Origin: Atopobiaceae bacterium
Lineage (GTDB): Bacteria > Actinomycetota > Coriobacteriia > Coriobacteriales > Atopobiaceae
Direction: 5' to 3'
DNA: 64,000 nucleotides
NCBI GenBank assembly: GCA_902834555.1
Contig: CADFJN010000005.1
Location: forward strand, 1-64,000
The position numbers and the translations under genes are program-made. A model generated the notes under the pieces. The model searched no databases, was not told where the DNA came from, and saw nothing but the letters and a program-made list of their open reading frames with translations. How positions within the stretch are numbered: the stretch's first letter is position 1; the number at the start of each line of letters is the position of its first letter. This document shows, one piece after another, positions 41,790-56,097 of this stretch.

Positions 41790-41866
41790 GCCGGTGTAGC
41801 TCAGCTGGTTAGAGCACGCGGCTCATACCCGCGATGTCACTGGTTCGAATCCAGTCACCGGTACCA
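41790..41866 (+). tRNA. tRNA with CAT anticodon (elongator Met most likely)
   Basis: A 77-nt cloverleaf with acceptor GCCGGTG/CACCGGT, encoded CCA and loop CTCATAC on stem CGCGG/CCGCG. The initiator hallmarks (three G-C pairs GGG/CCC next to the loop) are absent. Elongator Met or lysidine-modified Ile remain; I cannot separate these firmly. Confidence 0.93.
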
Positions 41867-41963
41867 GGCTTTTCTGCGGCGCTTCGGCGCCGCTGAGCAT
41901 AAATAGGCGTATTTCTGTACCATGGAATGGCCGGAGAGGTTCGTTCCAAAAGGAGGATTGGCA

Positions 41964-43169
<1,206 letters not shown>

Positions 43170-43192
43170 CTTCTCTTTGAAGTGACCTCAAG

Positions 43193-43218
43193 GCCCGGCA
43201 TCCGCAAGGGTGTCGGGC
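43193..43218 (+). terminator. Terminator-like hairpin after tuf
   Basis: GCCCGGCATCC-GCAA-GGGTGTCGGGC, with two wobble or mismatched pairs, followed by ACTTCTCTT. The T tract is weak, so some read-through to rpmG is possible. Confidence 0.6.
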
Positions 43219-43340
43219 ACTTCTCTTGAGATTCGCGCCCAAAGGCTCTGGGCTACGCGCTTCTCAGCGCTTCCATCGTGCAAGCAAGACTACCTATCGC
43301 GTGGATGTTATGTGAGGTAATCCACAGAATAGACGTTAAC

Positions 43341-43370
43341 TTGACAGGAAGCGTTAGGTAATGGTAACGT
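43341..43370 (+). promoter_or_regulatory. Promoter of rpmG-tRNA-Trp-secE-nusG
   Basis: TTGACA, an 18-bp spacer and TAACGT. The same -10 sequence occurs in the str operon promoter. Start is predicted near 43377. Confidence 0.7.
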
Positions 43371-43380
43371 TCTCCACCGC

Positions 43381-43405
43381 GCCATCTTCGAGGATGGCCT
43401 CGAAG
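43381..43405 (+). promoter_or_regulatory. Overlapping alternative hairpins in the rpmG leader
   Basis: GCCATC-N6-GATGGC (43381-43398) and CTTCGAG-N6-CTCGAAG (43386-43405) cannot form together. They lie between the promoter and the AGGAGG site of rpmG, so they could control translation. Confidence 0.4.
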
Positions 43406-43429
43406 TGACATGGTGTCTCAGGAGGATTC

Positions 43430-43579
43430 ATGCGTACACTTGTTACACTTGCATGCACTGAGTGCAAGCGCCGCAACTACACCACGACCAAGAACAAGGC
43501 GAACACCCCTGATCGTCTTGAGATGAAGAAGTATTGTCCGTGGTGCCGTAAGCACACGCTTCACCGCGAGACCCGCTAA
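43430..43579 (+). CDS. rpmG: 50S ribosomal protein L33, zinc-binding form
   Basis: A 49-residue protein beginning MRTLVTLACTECKRRNY and ending HRETR. The paired knuckles CTEC and CPWC bind zinc, marking the C+ form of L33. A CAGGAGG site precedes the ATG. Its position between tuf and tRNA-Trp/secE is standard. Its leader contains alternative hairpins. Confidence 0.96.
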   Translation: MRTLVTLACTECKRRNYTTTKNKANTPDRLEMKKYCPWCRKHTLHRETR

Positions 43580-43596
43580 ACTAGGTGGGTCCACAC

Positions 43597-43672
43597 ACGC
43601 CAGTAGTTCAATTGGTAGAGCATCGGTCTCCAAAACCGAGTGTTGAGGGTTCGAGTCCTTCCTGGCGTGCCA
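43597..43672 (+). tRNA. tRNA-Trp (anticodon CCA)
   Basis: A 76-nt cloverleaf with acceptor ACGCCAG/CTGGCGT, discriminator G, encoded CCA, anticodon stem TCGGT/ACCGA and loop CTCCAAA. It lies between rpmG and secE. Confidence 0.96.
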
Positions 43673-43681
43673 GAATTTCCC

Positions 43682-43711
43682 ACCGGCTTTCCCTTCGGGG
43701 TTAGCCGGTTT
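43682..43711 (+). other. Hairpin between tRNA-Trp and secE
   Basis: CCGGCT (43682-43687) and AGCCGG (43706-43711) can pair across an 18-nt loop. With no T tract it is more likely an RNA-processing or spacer structure than a terminator. Confidence 0.4.
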
Positions 43712-43745
43712 CCATGTAAAGGCCAGTCTTTTAGGAGTCGCGAGG

Positions 43746-44144
43746 ATGCCGAACAAGGACAGGAACAAGAGGAGTGTCCGCAAGGCGCGTGCCCAGAAGC
43801 GCGCCGAGCGCGAGGCCGCCCAGGCTGCCTCTGCCGCTTCCTCGAAGCCCCAGAAGGCTGAGGGCGCAAGTAAGCAGGCGGCTGCTGCCACTGCCAAGGC
43901 GCCCGAAAAGCAGAACAAGCCTGCAAAGGCGAGCAACAAGAAGCCGGGTCTTGGCAAGCGCATCAGCAACTACTTTGCCGCTGTGCGCACCGAGATGAAG
44001 CGTGTCGTGTGGCCCTCGAAGGACGAGCTCCGCAACTACTCCGTTGCCGTTATCGTCTCTCTCGTGGTCTTTGGCATTGCTCTCTGGCTTGTCGACACCG
44101 GCATCGTGGCCTTGCTCGTTGGCTACACGAGTTTGGGGGCATAG
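43746..44144 (+). CDS. secE: Preprotein translocase subunit SecE
   Basis: A single-span subunit of the SecYEG channel. The conserved C-terminal part has the amphipathic helix VRTEMKRVVWPSKDELRNY followed by one transmembrane helix (VIVSLVVFGIALWLVDTGIVALLVG). At 132 residues it is long because of a 65-residue Lys/Ala-rich cytoplasmic N-terminus, common in high-GC Gram-positives. TTAGGAG precedes the ATG. It is 3 nt upstream of nusG. Confidence 0.95.
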   Translation: MPNKDRNKRSVRKARAQKRAEREAAQAASAASSKPQKAEGASKQAAAATAKAPEKQNKPAKASNKKPGLGKRISNYFAAVRTEMKRVVWPSKDELRNYSVAVIVSLVVFGIALWLVDTGIVALLVGYTSLGA

Positions 44145-44147
44145 GCC

Positions 44148-44699
44148 ATGGCTAAGCGCTGGTACGTCATTCACACGTACTCCGGGTACGAGAACAAGGT
44201 CAAGACCGATCTCGAGCACCGCATCGAGACCTATGGCATTGGCGACAAGGTCGTGGACATTCAGATCCCGACTGAGGAGGTCACCGAAGTCAAGGACGGC
44301 GGCAAGCGCGAGACCAAGGAGGCCAAGGTCTTCCCGGGCTACGTTCTCGTCCGCATGGAGGTAGACGATAACACCTGGGCCGTCGTGCGTAACACGCCCG
44401 GCGTCACGGGGTTTGTTGGCCTTGATGGCAAGCCCACGCCGCTCCGTCGCGACGAGTTCGACAAGATCATGCGTCGTGGTGGCGTGCGCACCAGTGCAGC
44501 CACTCCCACCCCCAAGCGCACTTCGACCAACATCGAGCCCGGCATGTCCGTTCGTGTCCTCTCTGGCCCCCTTGCAGATTTCGACGGCCAGGTCTCCGAG
44601 GTCAACGCCGAGGCAGGTAAGGTCAAGGTCATGCTTATGATCTTTGGCCGCGAGACCCCCGTCGAGCTCACGCTCGACCAGATCTCTGTCATCAGCTAG
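44148..44699 (+). CDS. nusG: Transcription termination/antitermination protein NusG
   Basis: RNA polymerase elongation factor that bridges to Rho or S10. The 183 residues have the NGN domain (RWYVIHTYSGYENKVK, VFPGYVLVRM) and the C-terminal KOW domain (GMSVRVLSGPLADFDGQVSEV). Its start lies 3 nt after secE. The rplK gene follows after 90 nt. Confidence 0.96.
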   Translation: MAKRWYVIHTYSGYENKVKTDLEHRIETYGIGDKVVDIQIPTEEVTEVKDGGKRETKEAKVFPGYVLVRMEVDDNTWAVVRNTPGVTGFVGLDGKPTPLRRDEFDKIMRRGGVRTSAATPTPKRTSTNIEPGMSVRVLSGPLADFDGQVSEVNAEAGKVKVMLMIFGRETPVELTLDQISVIS

Positions 44700-44789
44700 G
44701 AACTTCTGGCAGGTCCCGTATCGGTGAGGATGGCTTCTCGGGCGCCTGCGTGAAGATAGATACAAAGCACGCTCTCCAGGAGGAACATC

Positions 44790-45221
44790 ATGCCCAAGAA
44801 GAAGGTTACTCACTTTATCAAGCTCCAGATTCCGGCTGGCGCCGCTAACCCCGCGCCTCCCGTTGGCCCTGCCCTTGGCGCTGCTCAGGTCAACATCATG
44901 CAGTTCTGCCAGGCCTTCAACGCTGCAACTAAGGACAAGGCCGGCGACATCATCCCCGTCGAGATCACCGTCTACGAGGATCGCTCCTTTGACTTCGTGA
45001 CCAAGACCCCGCCTGCGGCCCACCTTATCAAGAAGGAGCTCGGCCTCAAGAGCGGCTCCGGCGTGCCCCAGCGCGACAAGGTCGGTCAGCTCACCCAGGA
45101 GCAGCTTACCAAGATCGCCCAGATCAAGATGCCGGATCTCAACGCCAACGACATCGAGGCTGCCAAGAAGATCGTTGCCGGTACCGCCCGTTCTATGGGT
45201 GTCACTATCGCCGAGGACTAG
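44790..45221 (+). CDS. rplK: 50S ribosomal protein L11
   Basis: A 143-residue component of the GTPase-associated centre, binding 23S rRNA and thiopeptides. It has the conserved FIKLQIPAGAANPAPPVGPALG N-domain and the C-terminal GTARSMGVTIAED. CAGGAGG precedes the ATG. The order rplK-rplA is standard. Confidence 0.97.
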   Translation: MPKKKVTHFIKLQIPAGAANPAPPVGPALGAAQVNIMQFCQAFNAATKDKAGDIIPVEITVYEDRSFDFVTKTPPAAHLIKKELGLKSGSGVPQRDKVGQLTQEQLTKIAQIKMPDLNANDIEAAKKIVAGTARSMGVTIAED

Positions 45222-45327
45222 CCCATACAGGCACCAAGCGCTCCGTACGGGGCGCCTCTCAGGATATGGCGGCTAGGCCGCCAGCTATGTGGGAGGGCAA
45301 GCGCCCGTTGACCACAGGAGGTATCAC

Positions 45328-46035
45328 ATGTCTAAGCACGGAAAGAATTACAACGCCGCTGCCGCCAAGGTTGAGGCCGGCAAGGTCTACTCGCCCAAGG
45401 AGGCCATGACGCTCGCCAAGGAGCTCTCCTCCGCCAAGTTCGACGAGACCGTCGAGGTTGCCGTTCGCCTGGGTGTCGACACCCGCAAGGCCGACCAGAA
45501 CATCCGTGGCTCCATTTCGCTGCCCAACGGTACCGGTAAGACCGTCCGCGTTGCCGTCTTCGCCGAGGGCGCCAAGGCCGCCGAGGCTGAGGCTGCTGGC
45601 GCTGACATCGTTGGCTCAGACGACCTCATCGAGGAGGTTCAGAAGGGCAACATCAACTTCGACGCCGTCATCGCCACGCCCAACCTCATGGGCAAGGTCG
45701 GTCGTCTCGGCCGTATCCTCGGGCCCCGTGGTCTCATGCCCAACCCCAAGCTTGGCACCGTGACCATGGACGTCGAGAAGATGGTCAAGGAGCTCAAGGC
45801 AGGCCGCGTCGAGTACCGCGCCGACCGTTACGGCATTTGCCACGTCCCCATGGGCAAGGCTTCATTCGAGGTCAAGGCTCTTGTCGAGAACTATGGTGCG
45901 CTCCTCACCGAGCTGCTGCGCGTTAAGCCCTCGAGCGCCAAGGGCAAGTACGTCAAGTCCATCGTGATCTCCACCACCATGGGTCCTGGCATCAAGGTCG
46001 ACACCACCAAGACGCGCGACTTCATGGAGGACTAG
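45328..46035 (+). CDS. rplA: 50S ribosomal protein L1
   Basis: A 235-residue L1-stalk protein and likely translational repressor of its own mRNA. It shows GRLGRILGPRGLMPNPKLGTVT, the family signature. The ATG at 45328 follows CAGGAGG. The 106-nt gap after rplK contains GC-rich pairing potential that might be the L1 target, but no clear mimic of the rRNA site was identified. A strong terminator ends this transcript. Confidence 0.97.
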   Translation: MSKHGKNYNAAAAKVEAGKVYSPKEAMTLAKELSSAKFDETVEVAVRLGVDTRKADQNIRGSISLPNGTGKTVRVAVFAEGAKAAEAEAAGADIVGSDDLIEEVQKGNINFDAVIATPNLMGKVGRLGRILGPRGLMPNPKLGTVTMDVEKMVKELKAGRVEYRADRYGICHVPMGKASFEVKALVENYGALLTELLRVKPSSAKGKYVKSIVISTTMGPGIKVDTTKTRDFMED

Positions 46036-46063
46036 CTCCTATCGCATCGCGGTAAGTAAGTAA

Positions 46064-46092
46064 GCCCCGCTCCCTCGAGCGGGGCTTTTTTT
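46064..46092 (+). terminator. Rho-independent terminator of rplKA
   Basis: GCCCCGCTC-CCTC-GAGCGGGGC with seven T. The GAGACAAAGGGAC palindrome copy 3 begins two bases later. Confidence 0.92.
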
Positions 46093-46093
46093 G

Positions 46094-46122
46094 TGAGACA
46101 AAGGGACAGTCCCTTTGTCTCA
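46094..46122. repeat. GAGACAAAGGGAC palindrome, copy 3
   Basis: TGAGACAAAGGGAC and its exact complement flank a single A, immediately downstream of the rplA terminator, the same placement as copy 2 after greA. Confidence 0.9.
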
Positions 46123-46185
46123 TCGGATGTACCGTCTGTTGCAGGAATGAGGGTTTGTGTCGAAGGCGTGTCCTGCTTCTGCTTC

Positions 46186-46215
46186 TTGACGAGCTAACGT
46201 ATCGCGTGCGAAAAT
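46186..46215 (+). promoter_or_regulatory. Probable promoter of rplJL
   Basis: TTGACG, an 18-bp spacer and GAAAAT, with a predicted start near 46222 at the beginning of the structured leader. Confidence 0.45.
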
Positions 46216-46221
46216 ATCCGC

Positions 46222-46367
46222 TGCAGGTTTCTGACCTGCATTGCACACATTGCACGTCCCGCTGCCAAAGACAGCCGGTGCCTAAGGGCTCAAAGGGGAA
46301 ACCCGCCTGCCGAGGTGGTCTCAGCTATGAACCTATGAGGCCCCGTTTGGCTGCGCCAAGCGGGGCC
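46222..46367 (+). ncRNA. L10 leader (L10(L12)4-binding autoregulatory element) with attenuator
   Basis: Upstream of rplJ the segment from about 46262 reads AGACAGCCGGTGCC, AAGG, then CCTGCCGAGGTGG near 46307-46319. This matches the conserved core of the ribosomal protein L10 leader, where L10-L12 binds. It is preceded by a GCAGGT-TTCTG-ACCTGC hairpin and followed by GGCCCCGTTTGGC pairing with GCCAAGCGGGGCC (46339-46367), a likely attenuator or terminator. Binding of excess L10(L12)4 would reduce rplJL expression. Confidence 0.7.
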
Positions 46368-46434
46368 CTCTCATGCGAGGGGCCCGCCGCGTCGGCGGAT
46401 CGTGCCCGGAAACGCATGAGAAGGAGGTGTTCAC

Positions 46435-46953
46435 ATGCCAGCACAGTCCAACATCGACATGCTCGAGAAGGTCAAGGGTTCCCTCGAGGCTTCCAAGGGC
46501 GTCTTTGTCGTCGACTACCGCGGCCTCACCGTCAAGGAGGCCCAGGAGCTTCGTCGCGCCCTGCGCGAGGCCAACGCACACATGAAGGTCTACAAGAACA
46601 ACATCGTGCGCATTGCCCTCAACGACGCCGAGATGCCCAACATCGACGACATGCTCAAGGGCACCTGCGCCTATGTCTTCTACGAGAACGATCCTGTCGA
46701 GGCCGCCAAGGTCCTGAAGCAGGAGGCCGACAAGCTCAAGAAGATGCAGATCCTGGGTGGTATCGCCGACGGCAAGGCCATTACGGCAGAGGAGGCTCTC
46801 GCGTACGCCGAGCTCCCGTCCCGCGACGAGCTGCTCGCCAAGCTCGTGTACGTCATTGGCAGCCCGCTCTCCGGTATTGCGCAGGTGTGCGCTGGTCCCG
46901 CCAGGGGCCTCGTCACCGCGCTCCAGGCGGTCGCCGACAAGCAGGCCGCCTAG
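46435..46953 (+). CDS. rplJ: 50S ribosomal protein L10
   Basis: A 172-residue base of the L7/L12 stalk. The N-terminal rRNA-binding part has VFVVDYRGLTVKEAQELRRALREA; the C-terminal helix binds L12 dimers. AGAAGGAGG precedes the ATG. A long autoregulatory leader precedes it, and rplL follows 84 nt downstream. Confidence 0.97.
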   Translation: MPAQSNIDMLEKVKGSLEASKGVFVVDYRGLTVKEAQELRRALREANAHMKVYKNNIVRIALNDAEMPNIDDMLKGTCAYVFYENDPVEAAKVLKQEADKLKKMQILGGIADGKAITAEEALAYAELPSRDELLAKLVYVIGSPLSGIAQVCAGPARGLVTALQAVADKQAA

Positions 46954-47037
46954 CGTCCTGCCGCACCACACGCACTACCAGCACTACCAGAAAAATCCGA
47001 GAGCACATAACGTGCTCCAACACAAAGGAGAATTAGC

Positions 47038-47418
47038 ATGGCTGCTACCAAGGAAGAGATCATCGAGGCCCTCAAGGAGATGCCCGCCCTCGAGCTTTCT
47101 GAGCTCGTTCACGAGCTGGAGGACGTCTTCGGCGTTTCCGCTGCTGCCCCCGTCGCCGTCGCTGCTGCCCCCGCAGCTGGCGCTGCTGCCGCCGAGGAGG
47201 AGGAGAAGACCAACTTCGACGTTGAGCTGACCTCCTTCGGCTCCAACAAGATTGCCGTCATCAAGGTTGTCCGCGCCCTCACCAGCCTCGGCCTCAAGGA
47301 GGCCAAGGACAAGGTGGAGTCCGCTCCTACCGTCCTGCTCGAGGGTGCCAAGAAGGAGGACGCCGAGGACGCCAAGAAGCAGCTCGAGGAGGCCGGCGCC
47401 ACCGTCACCCTGAAGTAG
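47038..47418 (+). CDS. rplL: 50S ribosomal protein L7/L12
   Basis: The multicopy stalk protein that recruits translation GTPases, 126 residues. It has an N-terminal dimerisation domain, an Ala-rich hinge (about residues 37-52), and the C-terminal domain with NKIAVIKVVRALTSLGLKEAK. AAAGGAG precedes the ATG. A terminator follows, so rpoBC is mainly expressed from its own promoter. Confidence 0.98.
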   Translation: MAATKEEIIEALKEMPALELSELVHELEDVFGVSAAAPVAVAAAPAAGAAAAEEEEKTNFDVELTSFGSNKIAVIKVVRALTSLGLKEAKDKVESAPTVLLEGAKKEDAEDAKKQLEEAGATVTLK

Positions 47419-47452
47419 CTTCGGGTTTCTCGGACGCTCTGCTTGAGTTCAA

Positions 47453-47482
47453 GGGGTCGAGCCGCATGGCTCGGCCCCTTTT
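47453..47482 (+). terminator. Rho-independent terminator of rplJL
   Basis: GGGGTCGAGCC-GCAT-GGCTCGGCCCC, with one wobble pair, followed by TTTT. Confidence 0.85.
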
Positions 47483-47526
47483 CGTATGTGGAAGCCTAGC
47501 GGTGCCTACGTGATTGTGGCCGCTCT

Positions 47527-47722
47527 GGTAACAGGGGATGCCCTGCCCGGCTCGTTGTTACCGGCACAGAAGACTTGGAAACTCTCAACTGCGGAAACTC
47601 CGCTGCCGCGTGTCGGGGCGGTAACAAGCACGCGCTCCGGCAAGCCCGTTGTTACCGGCTCGTCTGGGTTTCGATGCATTTACCCTGTTGTTGCTCGGCA
47701 GCTCTAGCAAACCGGTAATAAG
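47527..47722. repeat. TTGTTACCGG element, locus B (two units plus a partial end, 94-nt period)
   Basis: Units begin with TTGTTACCGG at 47555 and 47649 and end with CGGTAACAA near 47627 and CCGGTAATAA near 47722. A further GGTAACA at 47527-47533 sits exactly one 94-nt period before the first unit end. The second unit resembles the units near 36645. The array lies between the rplL terminator and the rpoB promoter and has no coding content that I can recognise. Confidence 0.65.
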
Positions 47723-47872
47723 CCGTTATGCCCTGGGGCCGCGTCTGCCACCAATGGTCGGCCGTTTGCGGAGACCCCATGATTCCTTCACATACGTCCC
47801 GTGGATTTTGCGGGAAACGCGTGAAAACTTGGAGAATCTAATAGAAAATGCAATGTAAGTCAAGACTTTTCA

Positions 47873-47901
47873 TTGACGGAAGACGTGTGCTTGGCTAGAT
47901 T
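47873..47901 (+). promoter_or_regulatory. Promoter of rpoBC
   Basis: TTGACG, a 17-bp spacer and TAGATT in an AT-rich stretch. Start is predicted near 47908, leaving a leader of about 46 nt before rpoB. Confidence 0.75.
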
Positions 47902-47953
47902 ACTAGTTTGCGACAATTGCCGCCTTCCACCCTTTTGAAGGAGGAAAAGCCTG

Positions 47954-50900
47954 GTGTCTACCGCAAAGACTTCTCTTACTAAACCGCAAGTCACCCGTAC
48001 GCGCAAGAGCTTTAGCAAAATCCCGCCTGCGATGGAGCTGCCCAACCTCATCTCCGTCCAGAAGGACTCGTTCAAGCACTTCATGACCGACGGCATCGCC
48101 GAGTCCTTCGCGGAGTTCTCTCCCATCGAGAACTCTGCAGGGACCATGCAGGTGACCTTCGGTGAGCACCAGTTCGGTGACCCGTCCCACAGCCTGGCCG
48201 AGTGCCGTGCCAAGGACCTGTCCTACCAGGCCCCTCTCTTCGTGGACGTGCGCTTCATCAACAAGGAGACCGGCGAGATCAAGGAGCAGCTCGTCTTCAT
48301 GGGTGACTTCCCGCTCATGACCGACCGCGGCACCTTCATCATCAACGGCTCCGAGCGCGTCGTCGTCTCTCAGCTCGTCCGCTCGCCCGGAGTGTACTTC
48401 GCCGCCGAGATGGACTCTGGCATCCTTGTCCACCGCGTGCAGTTCATCCCCGCGCGCGGCGCGTGGCTTGAGTTTGAGGTCGACAAGCGCGGCCACCTTG
48501 TGGTCTCCATCGATCGCAAGCGTCGTCAGAGCGCCACGTCGTTCCTGCGCGCCCTCGGCATTGCCGAGACCGATGACGAGATCCTCTCGCTTCTCGGTGA
48601 CTCCGACGTTGTCCGCTCGACCATCGAGCGCGACGTTGCCACCACGCGCGAGGACGCCCTTCTCGAGATCTACCGCCGCCAGCGCCCCGGCGAGCCCCCC
48701 ACTGTGGACTCCGCCCGTTCGCTGCTCGATGGCCTCTACTTCAACCCGCAGCGCTACGACCTGGCTCGTGTTGGCCGCTACAAGGTCAACAAGAAGCTTG
48801 GCCTCGACGTTGACGACAACGAGCGCGTGATCACCAGCGAGGATATCGTGGCGGCCCTTCGCTACCTCCTGGCCCTCCACGCGGGCGACGAGACCAAGCA
48901 CACCGACGACATCGACCACTTTGGCAACCGTCGCGTGCGCACCGTGGGCGAGCTTGTCCAGAACCAGTTCCGCATTGGTATGAGCCGCATGGAGCGCGTC
49001 GTGCGCGAGCGCATGGCCTCCCAGGACGCCGATGACATCACGCCGCAGTCGCTGATCAACATCCGCCCGATCGTGGCGGCCATCAAGGAGTTCTACGGCT
49101 CCTCTCAGCTGTCGCAGTTCATGGATCAGGCCAACCCGCTGGCTGGCCTTACGCACAAGCGCCGTCTCTCCGCTCTTGGTCCTGGCGGCCTTGCTGGCCA
49201 CAAGTCTGGCTCCAGCCGTCGTACCAACGTGCCTACGGCCGTCCGCGACGTCCACAACTCGCACTACTCCCGCATGTGCCCCATCGAGACGCCCGAGGGC
49301 CCCAACATCGGCCTCATTGGCTCGCTGGCGCTCTATGCGCACGTGAACGACTACGGCTTCATCGAGGCGCCGTATCGCAAGGTCGTCGACGGCAAGGTCA
49401 CCGACGAGATCGTGTGGATGACCGCCGACGAGGAGGAGAATCACAACATCGCGCCGGCCAACACCCCCGTTGACCCCAAGACGCGCCGCTTTGTGGTCGT
49501 GGACTCCAAGGGCAACATCACCAACCCCGATCGCGTTATCGCCCGTACGCGCGACTTCGACGGCTCCTTTGGCGCCCCCGCGCAGGTCGAGGTCTCTGAC
49601 GTCGACTTCATGGACGTCTCGCCTCGCCAGATGCTCTCTGTCGCCGCTAACCTCATCCCGTTCCTCGAGCACGACGACGCCAAGCGTACCCTCATGGGCG
49701 CTAACATGCAGCGTCAGGCTGTGCCTCTCATCCGTCCGCACGCCCCGTATGTGGGCACGGGCATGGAGGCCCGCGCTGCCCTCGACTCCGGCGAGGTCAT
49801 CCGTGCGGCTCACGCTGGCGTTGTCGACAAGGTCGACGCCGCCCACGTGGTCGTCTACTCCGACGAGTACGGCGCCGAGGACTACGAGCTGCCCAAGTAC
49901 CAGCGTTCCAACCAGAGCACCTGCATTAACCACCGTCCCATCGTGCACGTGGGCGATCACGTCGAGGCTGGCCAGCCCCTGGCCGATGGCACCTCGATTG
50001 ACCACTCCGAGCTCGCCCTTGGTGTAAACCTCACTGTGGCCTACATGCCGTGGGAGGGCTACAACTACGAGGACGGCATCATCGTCTCCGATCGCGTGGT
50101 CCAGGATGACCTGCTCACCTCGATCAACATCTCCCGTCACGAGATCGACGCCCGTGACACCAAGCTCGGTCCTGAGGAGATTACCCGCGAGATTCCCAAC
50201 CAGTCTGAGGAGATGCTCGCAAACCTCGACGATGACGGCATCATCCGCATTGGTGCCGAGGTCGGCCCTGGCGACATCCTGGTGGGCAAGGTCACGCCCA
50301 AGGGCGAGACGGCCCTGACGGCCGAGGAGCGCCTGCTCCGCGCCATCTTTGGCGCCAAGGCCCACGACGTCCGCGATACCTCGCTCAAGATGCCTCACGG
50401 CGCCTACGGCCGCGTCGTCGACGTCGTGCGCTTTAGCCGCGAGGCCGGAGACGACCTCCAGCCCGGCGTGAACGAGCTCGTCCGTGTCTTCGTCGCTCAG
50501 CGCCGCAAGATCCAGCAGGGCGACAAGATTTCCGGCCGCCACGGCAACAAGGGCGTCGTGTGCAAGGTCCTTCCTGTCGAGGACATGCCCTACATGGCCG
50601 ACGGTACGCCTGTCGACGTTCTTCTCGACCCGCTGGGCGTTCCTTCTCGTATGAACGTGGGCCAGCTGCTCGAGTGCCACCTTGGCTGGGGCGCAACCCA
50701 CGGTTGGGACGACACCACGCCGGATTCCAAGACCTACGTTCCCGGACCCATCCCCGTGGCTACGCCCGTCTTTGACGGCGCGACCGACAAGGAGGTCGCC
50801 GAGATTATCCGCCGCACCAACGTGAACCTCATGAACAAGGCCATGCTGGACTACGGCAAGCACATGAACGCGGACTTTGTGCCGCAGCTCAACGACCGTG

Positions 50901-51472
50901 GCAAGACTACGCTCTATGACGGCCGCACGGGCGAGGCGTTCAAGAGTCCCATCACGGTCGGCACCTCCTACATCCTGAAGCTCGGCCACATGGTCGACGA
51001 CAAGATTCACGCGCGTTCGACCGGCCCCTACAGCCTCGTCACGCAGCAGCCCCTGGGCGGCAAGGCCCAGTTCGGTGGCCAGCGCTTCGGCGAGATGGAG
51101 GTCTGGGCCCTCTACGCCTACGGCGCGGCCAACGTCCTGCAGGAGATCCTCACGGTCAAGTCCGACGACACCAACGGCCGTGTCAAGACCTACGAGGCCA
51201 TCGTCAAGGGCGAGAACGTGCCCCCCGCAGGCATCCCCGAGTCCTTCAAGGTCCTCGTCAAGGAGATGCGCTCCCTCGCCCTCGACATCGAGCCCATCTC
51301 CTACAAGAAGAAGGCCGAGCCCAAGGCAGAGGAGGAGAAGCCCGCGGCCAAGGAGAACCCCGTGGACGTCTTCGCCAACATCAACACCACCGATGACCTC
51401 GTCAAGGGCCTTGCCCGCGACCTCGGCGAGTCCGACAACCTCGTCGGCGACGCCAACAGCGATAAGGAGTAG
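47954..51472 (+). CDS. rpoB: RNA polymerase beta subunit
   Basis: A 1172-residue catalytic-core subunit with a GTG start after GAAGGAGG. The rifampicin region reads SSQLSQFMDQANPLAGLTHK then RRLSALGPG: the Asp, His and Ser positions most often mutated in resistance are wild-type, so sensitivity is expected. Conserved RPHAPYVGTGME, the SGRHGNKG loop and the C-terminal GGQRFGEMEVWALYAYGAA are present. The C-terminus adds a Lys/Glu/Ala-rich tail of about 60 residues. It is followed after 5 nt by rpoC. Confidence 0.98.
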   Translation: MSTAKTSLTKPQVTRTRKSFSKIPPAMELPNLISVQKDSFKHFMTDGIAESFAEFSPIENSAGTMQVTFGEHQFGDPSHSLAECRAKDLSYQAPLFVDVRFINKETGEIKEQLVFMGDFPLMTDRGTFIINGSERVVVSQLVRSPGVYFAAEMDSGILVHRVQFIPARGAWLEFEVDKRGHLVVSIDRKRRQSATSFLRALGIAETDDEILSLLGDSDVVRSTIERDVATTREDALLEIYRRQRPGEPPTVDSARSLLDGLYFNPQRYDLARVGRYKVNKKLGLDVDDNERVITSEDIVAALRYLLALHAGDETKHTDDIDHFGNRRVRTVGELVQNQFRIGMSRMERVVRERMASQDADDITPQSLINIRPIVAAIKEFYGSSQLSQFMDQANPLAGLTHKRRLSALGPGGLAGHKSGSSRRTNVPTAVRDVHNSHYSRMCPIETPEGPNIGLIGSLALYAHVNDYGFIEAPYRKVVDGKVTDEIVWMTADEEENHNIAPANTPVDPKTRRFVVVDSKGNITNPDRVIARTRDFDGSFGAPAQVEVSDVDFMDVSPRQMLSVAANLIPFLEHDDAKRTLMGANMQRQAVPLIRPHAPYVGTGMEARAALDSGEVIRAAHAGVVDKVDAAHVVVYSDEYGAEDYELPKYQRSNQSTCINHRPIVHVGDHVEAGQPLADGTSIDHSELALGVNLTVAYMPWEGYNYEDGIIVSDRVVQDDLLTSINISRHEIDARDTKLGPEEITREIPNQSEEMLANLDDDGIIRIGAEVGPGDILVGKVTPKGETALTAEERLLRAIFGAKAHDVRDTSLKMPHGAYGRVVDVVRFSREAGDDLQPGVNELVRVFVAQRRKIQQGDKISGRHGNKGVVCKVLPVEDMPYMADGTPVDVLLDPLGVPSRMNVGQLLECHLGWGATHGWDDTTPDSKTYVPGPIPVATPVFDGATDKEVAEIIRRTNVNLMNKAMLDYGKHMNADFVPQLNDRGKTTLYDGRTGEAFKSPITVGTSYILKLGHMVDDKIHARSTGPYSLVTQQPLGGKAQFGGQRFGEMEVWALYAYGAANVLQEILTVKSDDTNGRVKTYEAIVKGENVPPAGIPESFKVLVKEMRSLALDIEPISYKKKAEPKAEEEKPAAKENPVDVFANINTTDDLVKGLARDLGESDNLVGDANSDKE

Positions 51473-51477
51473 CGACT

Positions 51478-55923
<4,446 letters not shown>

Positions 55924-55969
55924 CCCACGCACGGGCCAGGCGGCAAACTTGCCGCACAGATAGACAAGT

Positions 55970-55998
55970 GGGCCCCGGCATCGTGTCGGGGCCCTTTT
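55970..55998 (+). terminator. Rho-independent terminator of rpoBC
   Basis: GGGCCCCGGCA-TCG-TGTCGGGGCCC followed by TTTT. A smaller GCGGCAA/TTGCCGC hairpin precedes it at 55940-55955. Confidence 0.88.
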
Positions 55999-56097
55999 CG
56001 TGTACGTGGCCTTGGAGTCGTGTCCCAGCCAGGAGATAACCGGGTACCATGAACCAGAACGAGAGTTGATTTTGTAGCCTACCGTGGGGGAGGACCC

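Noticed and set aside
41790..41866. Initiator tRNA-fMet
   Set aside because: The anticodon stem lacks the three consecutive G-C pairs of initiators.
47903..51010. A 1035-codon minus-strand open frame opposite rpoB
   Set aside because: Antisense shadow of a highly biased high-GC gene; low-complexity Val/Asp/His/Leu composition and no domain.
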